Source: Karalla daura (taxonomy: Eukaryota; Chordata; Actinopteri; Chaetodontiformes; Leiognathidae). Taken from it: a DNA stretch of 64,000 nt. A program made the translations under genes and the position numbers. Numbering within the stretch: the stretch's first letter is position 1; every line of letters begins with the position of its first letter. The stretch is from NCBI GenBank assembly GCA_029224185.1, contig CM055191.1:13517188-13581187 (forward strand), written 5' to 3'. The notes beneath the pieces were generated by a model that did no database searches, was not told where the DNA came from, and saw only the letters and a list, made by a program, of their open reading frames with translations. This document shows, in pieces, positions 1-13,028 of the stretch.

Positions 1-86
<86 letters not shown>
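1..86. repeat. (TAGA)n tetranucleotide microsatellite, cut by the window edge
   Basis: Uninterrupted TAGA units run from the first base to about 86 and then decay into GATGGGTAGATGG-like units up to about 130. The array continues outside the window, so its full length is unknown. It is the first of four GATA-class arrays here. Confidence 0.98.
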
Positions 87-87
<1 letters not shown>

Positions 88-2818
88 ATGGATGGGTAGA
101 TAGATGGTTAGGTGGGTAGATGGGAGGTTCTGGAAAAATGTGATGGTTTATGATTCCACAGCTCTGCTTTTATGTAGCGCTCAGCCGTTCAAGCACGCAG
201 CGTAATAAATCCAGAGACAACCTTTGCAGGCAGTCAATTCTAAATTATGTGAGGTAGTAACGACACTAACTCTCCTCTGAACTGCAGCTGTGTTCCCAGC
301 TCCCCCAGCTTTCTGCTCACCTCTGCTCCTCCCTGTGTGTCTGTCGGAGGCGACCTCCTCCTCCTCCTCCTCCTCTTCCTCCTCCTGCTTCACTCAGACC
401 TATCTGTCAGGACACAATGGGCTACCTCTGGGGCTGTGTTGTTTTTGGAACAGGAAGCCTTCAGCTCTTCTTGTAGTTCCCTGACGGTTGATAGAAATTA
501 GCCAAGAAGACGCTCGACTGAATTAAGGTTGTACGTCTCTTTTCTCCCATTTATTTTTTGTTTTTGTTTTTGTTTACTTTGACTCATCCGTGTGGAAGTT
601 GTGACCACCCAGACGGGAAGTCATTATCGCCTTTAGTGATTTCCTCACATCGCTTCTCCACTTCTCCGCTGCGACACAGCGAAGGTGGACTGTGCGAGCT
701 GTCGTCGCACACCGAGCTCTCAGATCTGTTAAAGATATTACTCGCTGTAGTGGAGCGTGGACACCTGCAGCTTGTGGCTGTTCTCACCAGCTGCTGCGGG
801 ACATTCTTGAAGTAATGGCAGGTAACAGGAATGTGTCTGCATTATAAAAATAAGCATCAGTGGCTGTGGCCTCTGTCGTCAGTTACGGTTTTCCTGGTGT
901 TTTGTTTTACTTTATACTACTCTACTACATTTCAGGGGGATACTGGTTCCCGTTATGCTTTACTTTGAACATTTATTTGACAGTTACAATTGCCCTCACA
1001 CTAAATTCACTGTTACTTTTCAGTGTAGGATTTGACATCTGAAAACACGTGTGACTCATCATTAAAGATTTTTTTTCTCTGAACCTTCTTGTACTGTGAT
1101 CCTTTATAGAAAAGTTGCAGGTTCTTGTCATGTTGTGCCCATCATTTCATTTCTAACTTGTCCGTCACCTCTGAAAGACTGTACCACACTAATCTAAATG
1201 CGACAAACAAATTTGCCACACAAATACACTCTGATAGACTGATTGATGAGTACATTGCTCGCAGTTCAATCAAGCGTGAATCCAGGCCTTTCATTCTTCC
1301 GACGCTTTCTGTTCACAGCCCAAAGAGAAACAATGATCCAGTGTTAGATTTACGCAGCAGAGCTTTGTTTCTTCCTCCTTCCTACAAAAATAATCATCCC
1401 GCAATCCTTTGAGGGGGCCCCACCCCCAGGTTGGAGACCGCTGGACTCAAAGTGTCAATAAAAGAAACAGGTTCCATTTCCATTGGCTACAAAAGCAAAA
1501 TGTTGCTTGTATGTGGATTATTTTCACTTTTCAGTACATTTTACATGTATAGTCATGATGCACGCACTCACTTTTTCTTAAATAAAGGATCTAAATACTT
1601 CTTTCACTGGTCTGGAAAGCCAATTTATTGCAGTGATCTTGGTGAAAAGGCCTGAGATTTGAAGGTGGACTACACTCTGCGGATAGAGCTTGCGTAGCGA
1701 GGTTGGTGCACTTTCCAAGAACAAAACAATTATTATAAGCCAAGCGGTGAAGTACTCGTTATTAAAACGCTCCACTGAAGTCAGAAGCATTCCCGTGTTT
1801 CATTCCCTGCTCTCCTTCCATCTGGTTTTTGGATTATTGACGAACCGGGAGTGTCACGGTAGGTACATCAGACCTGTCAGCAGACACACTCTCTGCACCT
1901 CCCCCCGCACCATCATGGCACACCTGACAAAACTCCTTACTGCCAGATAGGATGTGATCACATCAACAAAAATAAACCCTTCCACTAACAGGAGGGGGAA
2001 CCGGGGGAAAGAAGTTTGCCATCGTTCCACTGCCAGCAAAGCGACCTCTTCACATCAGGAACTTTGTTGTGGTCGGAGTCGCAGATGCTTTTACTCGGAT
2101 GTTTACTGAGAATATTGGGACTTATTTGTGTCTCCTCCTTTTCCTTAATCTTTATCGCAGTGTTCTGCCATGACGAAACCCCGTGAGTTACTTGATGGAA
2201 AAAGTGAGAGCTAGAGCGAAGTGAGGTGTCCAAGGATGTGGATGGTGATTACTCACAAAGCTGCGCCGAATGCTGCCAAACACTCCAGGTTGTTTTTTTT
2301 CCCTGTGAGTCATTTTGGTATCAGAGCTTCCTTCTTCCCAGCGGTGGTCATGGGAAGAGGCTCCAAGCCGGCTGTTAGTCAGCAGAAAGGTATTGAACTC
2401 TGGGCAGCAATCAACACCTTGTAACATACACCGCAACCACTTTCAGCTAAAACTGGAAACGAGCAGAGCATCGCAGATTTACAGTTTCACAGCAGTGTGC
2501 ACCGTCCTGTGATATAAACAATCCTGACTTCTACTCTATTTCAAGCTTATGATGCCTCAGAAATAATGGGATCTGAATACTCCTGCCAACTTCAAGATAC
2601 ATTTTCTTTTGTAGGTAGACATTTCAGTGCAGGAATACAACCTATTTACTGTGTTTAATGGACCTAAATTAGATAAAGTAGTTTGCAATTAGATAATAAA
2701 GTTTGCAATTTTCTACCGGAACTTTGCTTTAGCTGTTAGATGTTTTCCTATGCAAGTTGCTGTAAACCATCAGTTGGTGATAAATGACGTGCAGCCATGA
2801 AAACTGTAAACCCCCATA

Positions 2819-2932
2819 CCCCCCCCCCCCCCCCCACTTCTCTAATTGCTGAACTTTCTCTGCTTTCACATCATCTATTACCAAATTATTAGGGTGCAAT
2901 GAGTAAAGGGGGGAGGGAGGGGGTGGGAAGGG
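2819..2932. repeat. C17 homopolymer followed by a G-quadruplex-type tract
   Basis: Seventeen consecutive C occupy 2819-2835. About 70 bases later, 2908-2932 carries five closely spaced runs of three or more G separated by 1-2 bases, which meets the usual quadruplex pattern on the plus strand. The C run gives the same potential on the minus strand. Confidence 0.85.
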
Positions 2933-3468
2933 TGGTGGTCTGAGAGACACCAGCAGCACCTTTGCAGTGTGCATAAATCACCAGGCTAATAAATTGAAGG
3001 CTAAATGACTTCTTGCCCTCTACATATATCATGGAGGCAAACCAAATGAAGCCTTATATACCCCAGAGGACAGAGGAATGCTTCTGTTCATAACAGTGAT
3101 TTGTGGACGGCTCTCCTGGCTGCTGGCTTCAGCAATCACAGTCACTGAGCAGTCTGGACTCTGAGCAACACAGTTGTGATTATCAGAAATGTGATATGAC
3201 TGAACTCAGGAAAGAAAACAAAAAGACACGACATCTAATATATATAATCATCACTCCTTCTTCATAAAGAACATTATCCACCAAATTCTTGTAGAAAAGC
3301 ATGTGTTCCAATCATATTATGAATATCTCATGAAAAAATAATATGTGATATATCTTTGCAGCGTTATGTGTGTTCATCGATGTAGTCCATAGTTGTTATT
3401 CAGCAGCAGCTAAAGAGTTTCAACACAAATGAGCAACTGTGAATAAATCACACTCATCACCGATGCAA

Positions 3469-3484
3469 TGGCGCCACCCACTGG
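3469..3484 (-). promoter_or_regulatory. candidate CTCF binding site
   Basis: Read on the minus strand, the site is CCAGTGGGTGGCGCCA. It matches the vertebrate CTCF core CCASYAGRKGGCRSYR at 15 of 16 positions; the mismatch is G for A at position 6. Motif match only. Orientation is opposite to the second candidate at 18292-18307. Confidence 0.45.
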
Positions 3485-4279
3485 ACAGAGACTGTAGGGT
3501 TAACTCTTCTCCGTGTTGCCCATGAAAACAGATGCAAGAGGCAAGATTATGTTGAAATTATCAGCCTAATATGAGTGAATTAAAGGTCAAGTGTCTGTGC
3601 AAACAGCTGGTTTACTGCAGAAGCCCCAAACCTCTCCGCCTCAGGCCTGTCATGTTACTGAGAAAACACATGACCGATCGAGGAGGACAGGAGGCATGAA
3701 AAGCAGTTGGTACATCATCCAGATTTCTACAATGGAGAATGTCCTGACGGACAGAGTTTTTCTTGGCAGTTTAGCTGTGATAAGAGCCAGACGATAAAGA
3801 AAACAAAGTCCTGCCAGCCTCCCCTCGATCCCGCCTGCGTCACAGGAGCAGCAGAGAACAGGCCTTATTTATAAGGTCTCACCTCGTCGACTGCCTCCAT
3901 GAAGGACTGTGTCTGCTCAGGACACTTCTACCCCTGAAAACCATGACGAGGACTTAATGGCGCCAACAATCCAGGAAATGCAAATCAAGTATGCTGAACA
4001 TAGCAGGCATAGCGGAACAAACCTCAGCATCCTGGATGTGTGCCCGCTTTAAATGTTTTACCATAATCATGATGCGGTAGACAAGCAAGTGTGTAGCGTG
4101 GTAGCATTTTCCATTTCACAGAGTGAAAAGAGATTCATAATTCCTTTGATACAGTTCAATATTGACACAATGGAAAGCAGGATTTACTGTTGGCACGGGT
4201 GTGGCAGGAGTCAGTGAAACAACAGCCCGAACTGTGACAATACCAATGATCCTTTGCGGTCACATTATTTCCATCAGGG

Positions 4280-4850
4280 CTCATGAGGCTTCGTCATGGG
4301 AGTGAACCCAAGAGCAGAGCAGACAAAGGGGAACTGAGTTTAAAGCAATTTAATGGAGAGCACAGGCAGGTTAATGCAGGATCAAAAGCGAGGGCAAGCA
4401 GAGAGCAAAAGAAGAGAACAGTCCCACGGTATCTTCCAAAAGGTATTTAAGAAGTCTCAACAAATGTGCTGGGTTAGAGGTCTTGGCACTCGAGAGCTGA
4501 ACACAGCTCACATGGAAAAAAGAGGCTCGGGTCGGCCTCAAAACACACAGTTATTGAGGTTCCAAAGGCAAGAGACTCCGAATCCACGAACGTGAGAGTC
4601 TGAGAGCTGGCTCTCCAGCTGGGCTCAGAAGCCCCGGCTGATAAGGTGAGGGCAGCAGGTGAGCAGGAACAGTCTCCGGTGACTGGCCACTCAATCAGTC
4701 TGTCAGGGGCCTGGGAGATCAGTAAAACCTTTATCAGGGTCAACTGGGAGCAGGTGCAGGCAGATACATAGCAGGCGAGGGGATGTGAGAGCATGGACAA
4801 CAAGGAGATGGGAAATAAGACAGACGGAGGTCTGCAATGTCAAAAAATAT
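4280..4850. mobile_element. probable degenerate dispersed element, class uncertain
   Basis: The style of this block (an opening like 'gtcatgggagtgaacccaagagcag', purine-rich composition, then an 'aggggatgtgagagcatgg' region) resembles non-coding copies of high-copy elements spread through teleost genomes. I recognise the style rather than a named family. No terminal inverted repeats or coding remnants were identified, and the ends are approximate. The 109-codon frame on the minus strand across it is not taken as a gene. Confidence 0.3.
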
Positions 4851-7354
4851 GATAAACAGAATCTCACTTAAGTGTCACTGATGGGAAATGATACATTTTC
4901 TAGGCTATTTATTCAATGCACATGCCACTGTAGCATTCAGGCTTGAACATGGAGAGCTTCATCTATCAGGACTGACTCATATAATCTACTGTGAATTCTT
5001 GTTCTTCTTCCCCTTCTTCCACTTCTAGTTTTAATAATAATTCCCCTCTGTGTTTAGTATTTCAGTTGTAGTTGTGACAGTCTGCCTCTTGCGTGAATGG
5101 GGCTGGAGAAAAAGAAAAAAAGGAAGATCATCCCTCAATATCATGCAGGGCAGTTCACCACCAGTGCAGTCTGCAGCTTCATTAATAAACACATTGTTAA
5201 ATTAAAACCTCTGTGACACTGCCAGTCAAACTAAACATTACTACCTTTGTGAGGGGCAGAATTTATGGCAGAGCCGCTGCGTCGGACCTTGTGTCGAATT
5301 ATACAAGTGTAACCTAATAAAGAGGCTGCCGGGAGAAAATTGCACAGCCTTGTTTATCCTTCCACGCTGAACCCGTCCCTGCGCTCAGATTACAATGTCC
5401 ATGGATGATGTAAATGACAAGAGGTGAGGCAGGACAGGCAGCCGTATTCATAATAATTAACTGTTATCTGCGCTCTCACACTGCTCCTATAAAAGGCTCC
5501 CGAAACAAAGGCAGCCACATTTTGTTAGTTGGAAGATTTAACACCTCAGTGCATCTGAAAAATGGGGACCCCAAAAGTCCATGTTTAAATGGGATGCCTC
5601 AGACATTTTCTATTAGTTTCCCCCGTTTCACTGGAGCTCTCTCATTGTCCCTCCTTTTGTGTTGTTGAGACAGCAAAGATGTTTACAACATGGTTAAAAT
5701 AAATGCATATACGATGTGATGTCTAATTCTCAATAGCTTGTTTTAGCATAATTAACAAGCAAACAAAACCATATGTTTCTATTCACCTAACTGCTAAAGT
5801 AAATATTCATATCCAGTATTGACTATTAATCATTGCTACGTGGCTCCACGACTCATTGTTGCGTGTTTATTTAGGATGGGTCACATGTCTGAGTTTCAGG
5901 TAGATAAACTGACAGAGAATCCGTCCCCTCATTCATGTTCAACTCGGGCTAAAACAGTGAACCTTTGTCCTCTCTGTGGTCCAAATAAAGGACACAGTGA
6001 GAGCGGCTCGCAGACCAGTGTGTGCATAATGTGCTGCCAGAGCAAGGCCAACAAATGGACGGATTGTGTTTGGAGTCCACTAATGTTCCAGTGGCATTTA
6101 GATGTTAAACTCTTACATTAAAAACATTTGTCCACTATCACAGCAACTCTGTTCCACATCTACAGGAGGAATTTCTTTATGTTTTTGGAGAAACGTCCCA
6201 TTAATCTGAATGTTAAAGCCATGTTTTTCCAAGTCTAATACTTAATGTTAAATAACGAGCTGCGGTTGTTTGATTTCTCTTTGCCTCCTGCCAGTGAAGT
6301 GTCACAGTTCTGGCTGGCCGGGAGCTATTAAACAGTAATAAAAGAAGAATGATATGGCCTCTCTGTCTGATGAATACTTACATGAAAATGTTATCTCGGT
6401 GATAAAATCTCAGGAGTGATGTGCTCGTTTGGCACCTCACTAAACATCAACCGAGTGTTTCATCTCGCTGATTTTGTCCTTGATGTTGACTCTCATCTTC
6501 AACACACACTATTACCTGACACTGTTTATTATCAGCCTTTACATAAAGCACCTCTGAGGTACAACCTCACACAATCACTCCTGAGTTGCAGATTGAATCA
6601 CTTGCCTGATACCATTTTCCTCAGTTTGATTTACTTTTCCTGAGGTCCTTTACACAGAGCCAAAGTAAAGTCAGTTGAGCGGGCCGCGCTCTCTGTTTGA
6701 TGGAGAGCGGCACACAATGCTCTCCGCTGAAACTGGCTTAAACAAACAGTGACGGGATAAGTAAACAGTCGGGAAATCAGTGGGAAAGACCTCAGGGAAA
6801 AGTTTTCAATGGTGCGACTGACAAGAAAATAATGTCTGAAAACTTAAATAACAGACTGCTCGCCATCACATTGATTATGAAGTGTTGCAGCTTTCTGTTT
6901 AACAGGTAAAAAAAGGTAATATTAATTTATTCATTTTATTCGTATATCATGCAACACAGCTCCATTTCAGCAACAGGCATGTCAACCACTGTCACATTTC
7001 ACTGAAGGCAAAGCAAAGCTTTATGGCATCAGTCTAAATAATGAGGTTTTCAATGGCAATACAATAACACAGGCGTCAACACAGTGAATACGTAACTGTT
7101 GCATTGGACACCCTGCGAAATCATCTGCTTTGTACACACTCAACACATTACATGACACTGTGTAAAAAAAAAGCAAAAACACTAATATTTGAGAAAACAG
7201 TGTTTAACTTCACACTAGTATATGGCCTCTTTATAGTTTGTTTACTATCAGGAAACTTTCACTTTGGTAGAACATTCTCAGTTTTTGTCACACGCATCTC
7301 AGTGTAGTTCGCACACTGCGACTATCAGCGGCGACCCTCACAACAGCGTTCACA

Positions 7355-7360
7355 TTTATT
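7355..7360 (-). terminator. candidate macc1 polyadenylation signal AATAAA
   Basis: The first canonical AATAAA on the minus strand after the macc1 stop codon lies about 680 bases downstream, which would give a 3' untranslated region of about 0.7 kb. Further copies occur near 6925-6940, so the real end may be longer. Confidence 0.3.
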
Positions 7361-8041
7361 GGTTTTCGGACACAGTCACCTAATGAGAGCACGTGACAGA
7401 ATATTAGAAGTAAAAAAAAAAATCACAGGTTAAAATTTTAACAAGACTGATTCTCATTGAATCACAAACTGTTTACAATCAGTGATTGGAGTAATGAAAC
7501 TTAAATAACAACTTATGTGGTGATGATAAGTAACAGTAAACAGTAACAGTGGTAAACTGAGCAGCAGCCTGGGATAAAGCACTACAGATTAAAATAAATG
7601 TGATAAACTACAGATTACTGACACCCAGAACACCTGAGCTACTGACCTCATAAACACTGTATTGAACATCATCTACAAAACGTGAGTATAGCTCCAAGGC
7701 TACATCATATCTGCGCAGACACAGAGAAAAGTGAAAAACGGCACTTCATTTTCCTCACTGTCTGCAAGCTCAAGAGACATTTCTTCACAGCTCAAATGAG
7801 AACTTACTCTCAGCAACGGAGTACTAACTACATAGTGCAAGTACGTGATGGAGTTTCAAAAACGTTACTTCTAATGCTTCGTGTAGAAAGGAGGAAGTAA
7901 GCAAAGCCGGCAGAGCTGTACAACAACGACGACAAAAAGAGCAGAGTGGGAAAACAATAAAAACAACAGATCGACAAAGTCTCTGTTCTTCCCAAGTGCA
8001 TGGAGGTTGCTGGCGGTCACTAGAGTGCATGGACGCCAAGT

Positions 8042-10865
8042 TCAGGCCTTTGGGTAAGCGGAGGAGCGGAAGATGTCGAGACAGTTTACTGTGATGAGGG
8101 CGCCGGTCAGCTGCCTCCACTGCTTGGTGGCAGGGTTCTTCATCTTGTCCAGGACCAGGTGCAGATCCTGGATCATGTCCCTGTAGCTGTCTCCGTACCG
8201 CAGACTCCAGGAGTACAGGAAGTCATATGCTGGCTTCCACATCGACTGAAACAGGAAATGTGGAGAATAAAGTTGAGACACAGATTCTATCAACCACAGT
8301 CTGTGTCCTGCTGCAGAGTGCACAACTGACCTGAGGACCGACTTCTCCGTTCTTGGCCCTGTGAGGCGCCTCGTATCCCGCTATGTGAGCACTGGAAAGC
8401 TTCCCCATCTTCTCAGCGAGCTCGCGCCACCTCACGCCCAGCTCCACGGCCGTGGACAGGGTAACCGTGTTCTGGATCAGCTGGGCCACGACATTCACCG
8501 AGTCCATCTTCAGCAGACCCTGAGGGCGACAGAGAGAGTCACAGAGCGTCACAAAACCGAGTGAGCACAGCACAGGGAATCAGAGCAGGCAGCCAGACGA
8601 GAACTTACAACCATGAGCTCGTGCAGGAACTTCTTCCTGGTCTTGTCGGCGTGGCAGTCCTCCTTCAGCTTCTCCAGCACCGACGCCACTTTGTCGGCCT
8701 CCGTTTCGGCGTACCTTCGTGTGATGGTGTCCAGCGACAGCTTGCCGTAGCCTAAAGCGTCGGCGAAGGCCCTCCAGCTGGTTATGTGCTCGGTGACCAG
8801 CGTCTGGATGGCCGAGTACATGTAGGTGAGCTTCTTGAAGGGCAGCGTCATGTTGTCCAGCAGCACCTCCGTGCTGAGCTGAATGCCTGTGAAGTCGATC
8901 ACCTGGTCTCTGGTTATGAGCTTAACGTTTTTGCAGTGAACCAAACCGGTCCTACCCCGGAGGAATCCGATATACCATTCCTTGACTTTGGAGTTGCCAA
9001 CAGAGCGGACTGTTTCTCTGGACAGCAGAGCCACAGTGTCCCCTTTGAAGTACTCCAGAAGGTAGTCCACACGTGGCTGACGGAGGACGGACTTCAGGGC
9101 CACACCGTACCACTCCATCTTCACGGGCCGGTTTTTAAATTTGGGGAAGTCTGGAACACTTTCCTCGGGAATGGGCGAAGTCCGTGCCATCTCGATGCGC
9201 TTTTCTATTTGTCTGGACACTCGCTTGTCTGATCGGATGGGTGCAGCCGGAGGGGACGGCACCTGGAAGTGTGCGACAACGGCGGATTCCCTCACTTGTA
9301 GATCTAACTTAAAGGGAGTCATTTCCGAGTTGCTGGCACACGATACTGCGACGGGCAGATGCAGAACTGTCCCTATTTTCAGCTGACTTTGTCTCACTTC
9401 TTTAAGTTTGTCCTCAGCTCTGATTTTAAACACAGAGTCCGAGAGACCGATCCTGATGTGCATGTCGTTCACTTTGTCCGGTTTGAAGCCGTGCTTTCCC
9501 CAAAGTTGCAGCACAAGGGGAGGCAGGCTTTTGCTTCCTCTGCTGGTGACTGAGAACGGGAGCTTCAGCGGGACGTCCTCGTGGCAGCAAACCACGATGA
9601 CCACCTTGAACGACGGGTGGATGTACCTGGGTCCGTAAACAGCTAGTGTGATTTGACGGTCGAGGTAATCCCACACCGACGTTGCGGGCGGCTGGACCGC
9701 AGAGGCCTCGGCGACCGCGATCACATAAAAATGCGTCTTCAAGTCCTGCAGCTTCATCTGCATCCTGTTCTTGTGAATGTAGCAGTCGCTCACTTTTTGA
9801 TAAGGTCCCTCTCTTTTGTTGGACACCAGCCCGACCACATTAGTCAGCACCTGGCTCAACGGGTCGCTCTTTACATCCCCAGACAGCTTAATCTCCAGAG
9901 AGATGCACTCCTTTGTGTTAATGTTGCTGAGAACCACCTCGAGGAGCGGACTCATGGTTGTCATGTAGTTGTTGTTGAGTCCTGGAGGTGGGTCCAGAGT
10001 TGCTTTTAGAGTCACTTCCTGGACATCTCCAGGAGAAACATGGCCCTCTGGGACATGGAGGCTAATGTCCGAGTCTGGTAAACGCACCGAGCCTCCAGCA
10101 TTGCCTATCTTGCAGATGACCTGGAAATCTGTGGCTTGGGTCTGAGCCCAGCCAGGACTCTGGCTCATCAGGTTTAAGTCCAGACAGGAGCGCGTTAGCT
10201 GGCGATGGCTCAGCCAGGCCATCTTATAGGCCTCCCTGTCGTTTTTTAGCCACTCGAAGTCTGGATTCAGCACCGGCCCCGGAGGCCTGAGGCCGCCCTC
10301 CTGTTTGGGCCCTTTTCGCTCCAGGTCGTCCAGAATGTCTGACGCGCTTCTCCATCTCCCAGATTTGTTGCTGACTTTGTGCTTCTTTTCCAGAAAGTTC
10401 CCCACGTTGCCCTCGTCAGAGGAGGAGCTGATGGCGTCATCGTTGTTCCCGTCCAGAGGCTTTGCATTGTCTGTCGTCACGCTCAGTGTGCTGGGAACGT
10501 GCTTGTCGGCCCTGCAGTGCACGATGTCATCCAAGAAGGGATTAGATCCAGATAGTTTGTCCCAGAATGGGTTTTTCAACTGCGATGAAAGTGCTATTTC
10601 TGGTTGCAACAGAGGCCACTCCAACTTCTCTGTCCTGGTCACGTAACCGCCTGTGAAAGCGTAAGGAAATTGATTAGAATGTGTGTTTGTGCTATCAAGA
10701 GGGTACTTTCATTTTCTCAGCTTTTTGTGCCTGGAAATAAAAAGTTTTACCGTTCAAGTTGTTGGAAACTGAAATGCTGTCGTCCAGATCAATCAGTGTC
10801 CCCTCTGATTTACTCCGCATCAGACTCCCAACACGGCGGAAGGATGTTGTTCTACTGGCGGCCAT
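8042..10865 (-). CDS. macc1: MACC1 (metastasis-associated in colon cancer 1 family) adaptor protein, 4 coding exons
   Basis: Coding exons on the minus strand are 10865-10751, 10650-8609, 8519-8331 and 8245-8042. They sum to 2550 nt, or 849 residues plus stop, against 852 in human MACC1. All junctions are GT-AG (introns of 99, 89 and 85 nt) and keep the frame. The N-terminus carries a SEGTLID-like segment matching human SEANLID and two NPF endocytic motifs at about residues 65 and 75. The family block WLKNDREAYKMAWLS follows at about 172. A ZU5 domain spans about 215-355, an SH3 domain about 556-620 (YFKGDTVALL, VKEWYIGFLRG), and two death-like regions lie at about 640-720 and 750-849. The family is known as an adaptor/transcriptional co-regulator linked to MET signalling and is related to SH3BP4. 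The ATG at 10865 was chosen for its strong context (A at -3, G at +4) and for alignment with the human start. Confidence 0.95.
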
Positions 10866-10873
10866 CTTTTCAT
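10820..10873 (-). other. upstream ORF overlapping the macc1 start codon
   Basis: An ATG at 10873, eight bases before the chosen macc1 ATG and in another frame, opens an 18-codon frame (17 residues plus stop) that ends with TGA at 10822-10820, inside the macc1 coding sequence. If the non-coding exon ending at 12242 is spliced on, the frame is extended at its start by three in-frame codons beginning with an ATG at 12250. Scanning ribosomes would meet this frame first, so it could lower macc1 translation. This depends on the inferred 5' splice structure. Confidence 0.35.
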
Positions 10874-12241
10874 CTGTAAACATCATAATTATTTTATGTC
10901 TCCTTACTATGATTCTTTAATTAACTTCCACAAATAATCCAACCCAGTGCCTTGAAATAGGCAAAAAAATTACTAACCCGAGACAATTAGTCAACAAAAC
11001 GATACTTGAACAAAAAGCTACAATAATAATCACCCAGTAAGGCATCATTACAGGTATTAGTTTCAACCTGCTGCAGCTTGTGTAATTCCCTCCTTTCACT
11101 GTCTTGTTTGGTCGAAAAGCGAGAAAGTTTGCTTGGGTTCTGCATCTTCCACAACTCTCTCATTTAATTTTTGACAAAACAGTAATCAAGCGAATGGCGG
11201 TCAGGTATATTTGTTACACGGAGGCGATAGTTAGTTGTAGCCCTACACTTAGCAAACAGCAGACATATATTTTGTGGTGCTGTGACACATGACAACAACT
11301 GATCCGTGTGCAGTAAAAGACATGCGAGAGCTGCTATTGTTCTGCCTCTGCTATGTTTCCCTCGGCACATTGAGCCCCGGGCTTTCCGCAGGCCTCCTTG
11401 TCTGTTGCAGAAACTGTTCCAAAACACTGAATAAAGCCTGAACTCCTCGGTCTGTCATTTGTTTGCGTAAAAGGACCCTACCCATTCATGACTTGCCACA
11501 GTGAGTCAGTCATTAATAATGTGGTTTCCTACACCAGTGCACAAAAACAGGTTGGTCTTGTCAAGCCTATGACAGAGTAGTCGGTTCCCTCTGCTCTTCT
11601 TGCTATGATCAAAGTGCAGTGACACTGTAGTCCTGACAATACTACTCTACTGATGAACCACCGCATGACAGGCTGAGTTACTGTGGTCTGTGCTGAGATT
11701 CCTGTTTCTCTATGTAAACTAAACTGTCCTGATTGCAAAAGCAGGCCTGTTTTCTCCTTCCTTTTGAAAAAAAAATCAGCTGAAAACTTTCCCAAACAAA
11801 CATTACATTCATTAATAATCCACACTCACACACAAAACCCCTGAGCTCCAGCCTCACTAACAACTCTCTGCCCAAACAGGTGGCTGGTTTACAACAGAAG
11901 CGTAATTTACATGAACACAAAATCATGAAAATGCAAAACTAACGCACCCATGTCCTCACACCCACACACTGACAAACACAACCCCATTCCCTACACAACA
12001 CTACATACATTTTAAAACTATACAAACTACATGGAAAGCCCGGCAGGAACAACCTAAAGGAGTTGAGATATCCATCTGTTATCCATCCTGCCACTTGTGT
12101 TTGTCTGAGTGCTGTTGGAGGCAGGGCAGCTGCCTCTCAGCCTTGTTACACAGTAATGAAGCAGACCCCGAGGCCGAGGCCGTGACGGGAAAGGAGATTA
12201 GTACAAAACGCGAGAAAAGAAAAACAAAGTTTGAGTCTCAC

Positions 12242-12370
12242 CGTCGGCATGAGATGGTCGAAGAGGAGGTGCAGTGCGCTGGCAGGAAAAGAGGCCAGCG
12301 CAGTGTCAGTGACACCTCAGCCGCGCTCTGGGCGGATCCGCGCACTTCCATAGTGACGCAGGGAGGTGCG
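12242..12370 (-). other. macc1: probable macc1 non-coding first exon and promoter-proximal region
   Basis: On the minus strand a strong donor (ACG|GTGAGA) ends an exon at 12242. An acceptor (TTTACAG|ATG) before 10873 would receive it, giving a 1368-nt intron and an 8-nt leader from 10873 to the start codon at 10865. The surrounding 12.15-12.48 kb is CpG-richer than its flanks and is bounded upstream by a CT/GA array. The transcription start is not resolvable; the upper bound is approximate. Confidence 0.4.
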
Positions 12371-12375
12371 GCCTG

Positions 12376-12378
<3 letters not shown>

Positions 12379-12418
<40 letters not shown>

Positions 12419-12434
12419 CTCTCTTTCTCTCTGC
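12379..12434. repeat. (CT)n dinucleotide array
   Basis: CT units run to about 12414, are interrupted by CG and TT steps, and end near 12434. On the minus strand this is a GA array directly upstream of the probable macc1 first exon. Confidence 0.95.
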
Positions 12435-12820
12435 GCGACTACAACACCCACAGCGCACCTGGTGCGGACTTGCAACACCTGAAACTCGGCTGATACCTGC
12501 AGTTTCGGCCAGGTGAGGCAGAGGCAGGGGGAGCTGCCGCAAAATCCTAAATCCTAAATCGAGGGTTAAATACCGCAAAGTGGGAGGTCCCAGAAGACAC
12601 GAGAGGGGTTTAAGAGAGGTGAACCATAGGTATGAAGACATCCATGTTATTAAAGACATCCATTGAAAATTAAATACTACATTAAAAACTGCAATGTGCA
12701 GCAATGATAATGGATGGATGAATGATAGATGGAGATAGTTATATAGTTCTATTAGATAGTTATTTATCTGACAGTTGTCAATTTTATCTAAAATTCACTA
12801 TTATTAGCAATGTTGTATTA

Positions 12821-13028
<208 letters not shown>

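Larger units (their letters stand above)
131..8041. other. intergenic region downstream of macc1; no gene recognised
   Basis: Short open frames of 60-135 codons occur on both strands, but none shows a known domain, consistent splice signals or convincing protein-like composition. The stretch contains a CTC-rich run (about 351-390), a sequence at about 1404-1437 resembling the 3' end of a hAT-like repeat, a C17 run and a G-rich tract (2819-2932), a CTCF-like site (3469-3484) and a probable degenerate dispersed element (about 4280-4850). The human downstream neighbour TMEM196 was looked for and not found. The part next to 8042 is expected to include the macc1 3' untranslated region. Confidence 0.6.

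Noticed and set aside
1404..1437. 3' end of a second hAT element ('ccccaggttggagaccgctgg')
   Set aside because: The wording resembles a hAT terminus, but no matching left end or target duplication was located, so no element was called.
4474..4803. 109-codon minus-strand frame
   Set aside because: Lies within a probable degenerate dispersed element; no domain or splice context.
131..8041. Possible tmem196 exons (the human downstream neighbour of MACC1)
   Set aside because: No four-helix membrane protein segments resembling TMEM196 were found in any frame.
8786..9232. 148-codon plus-strand open frame
   Set aside because: It is antisense to macc1 exon 2, whose coding frame is conserved with the human protein; no independent protein features.
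10865..10886. Alternative macc1 starts at 10886 and 10883
   Set aside because: They precede a likely splice acceptor (TTTACAG before 10873) and would lie in the intron; the ATG at 10865 has better context and matches the human N-terminal length.
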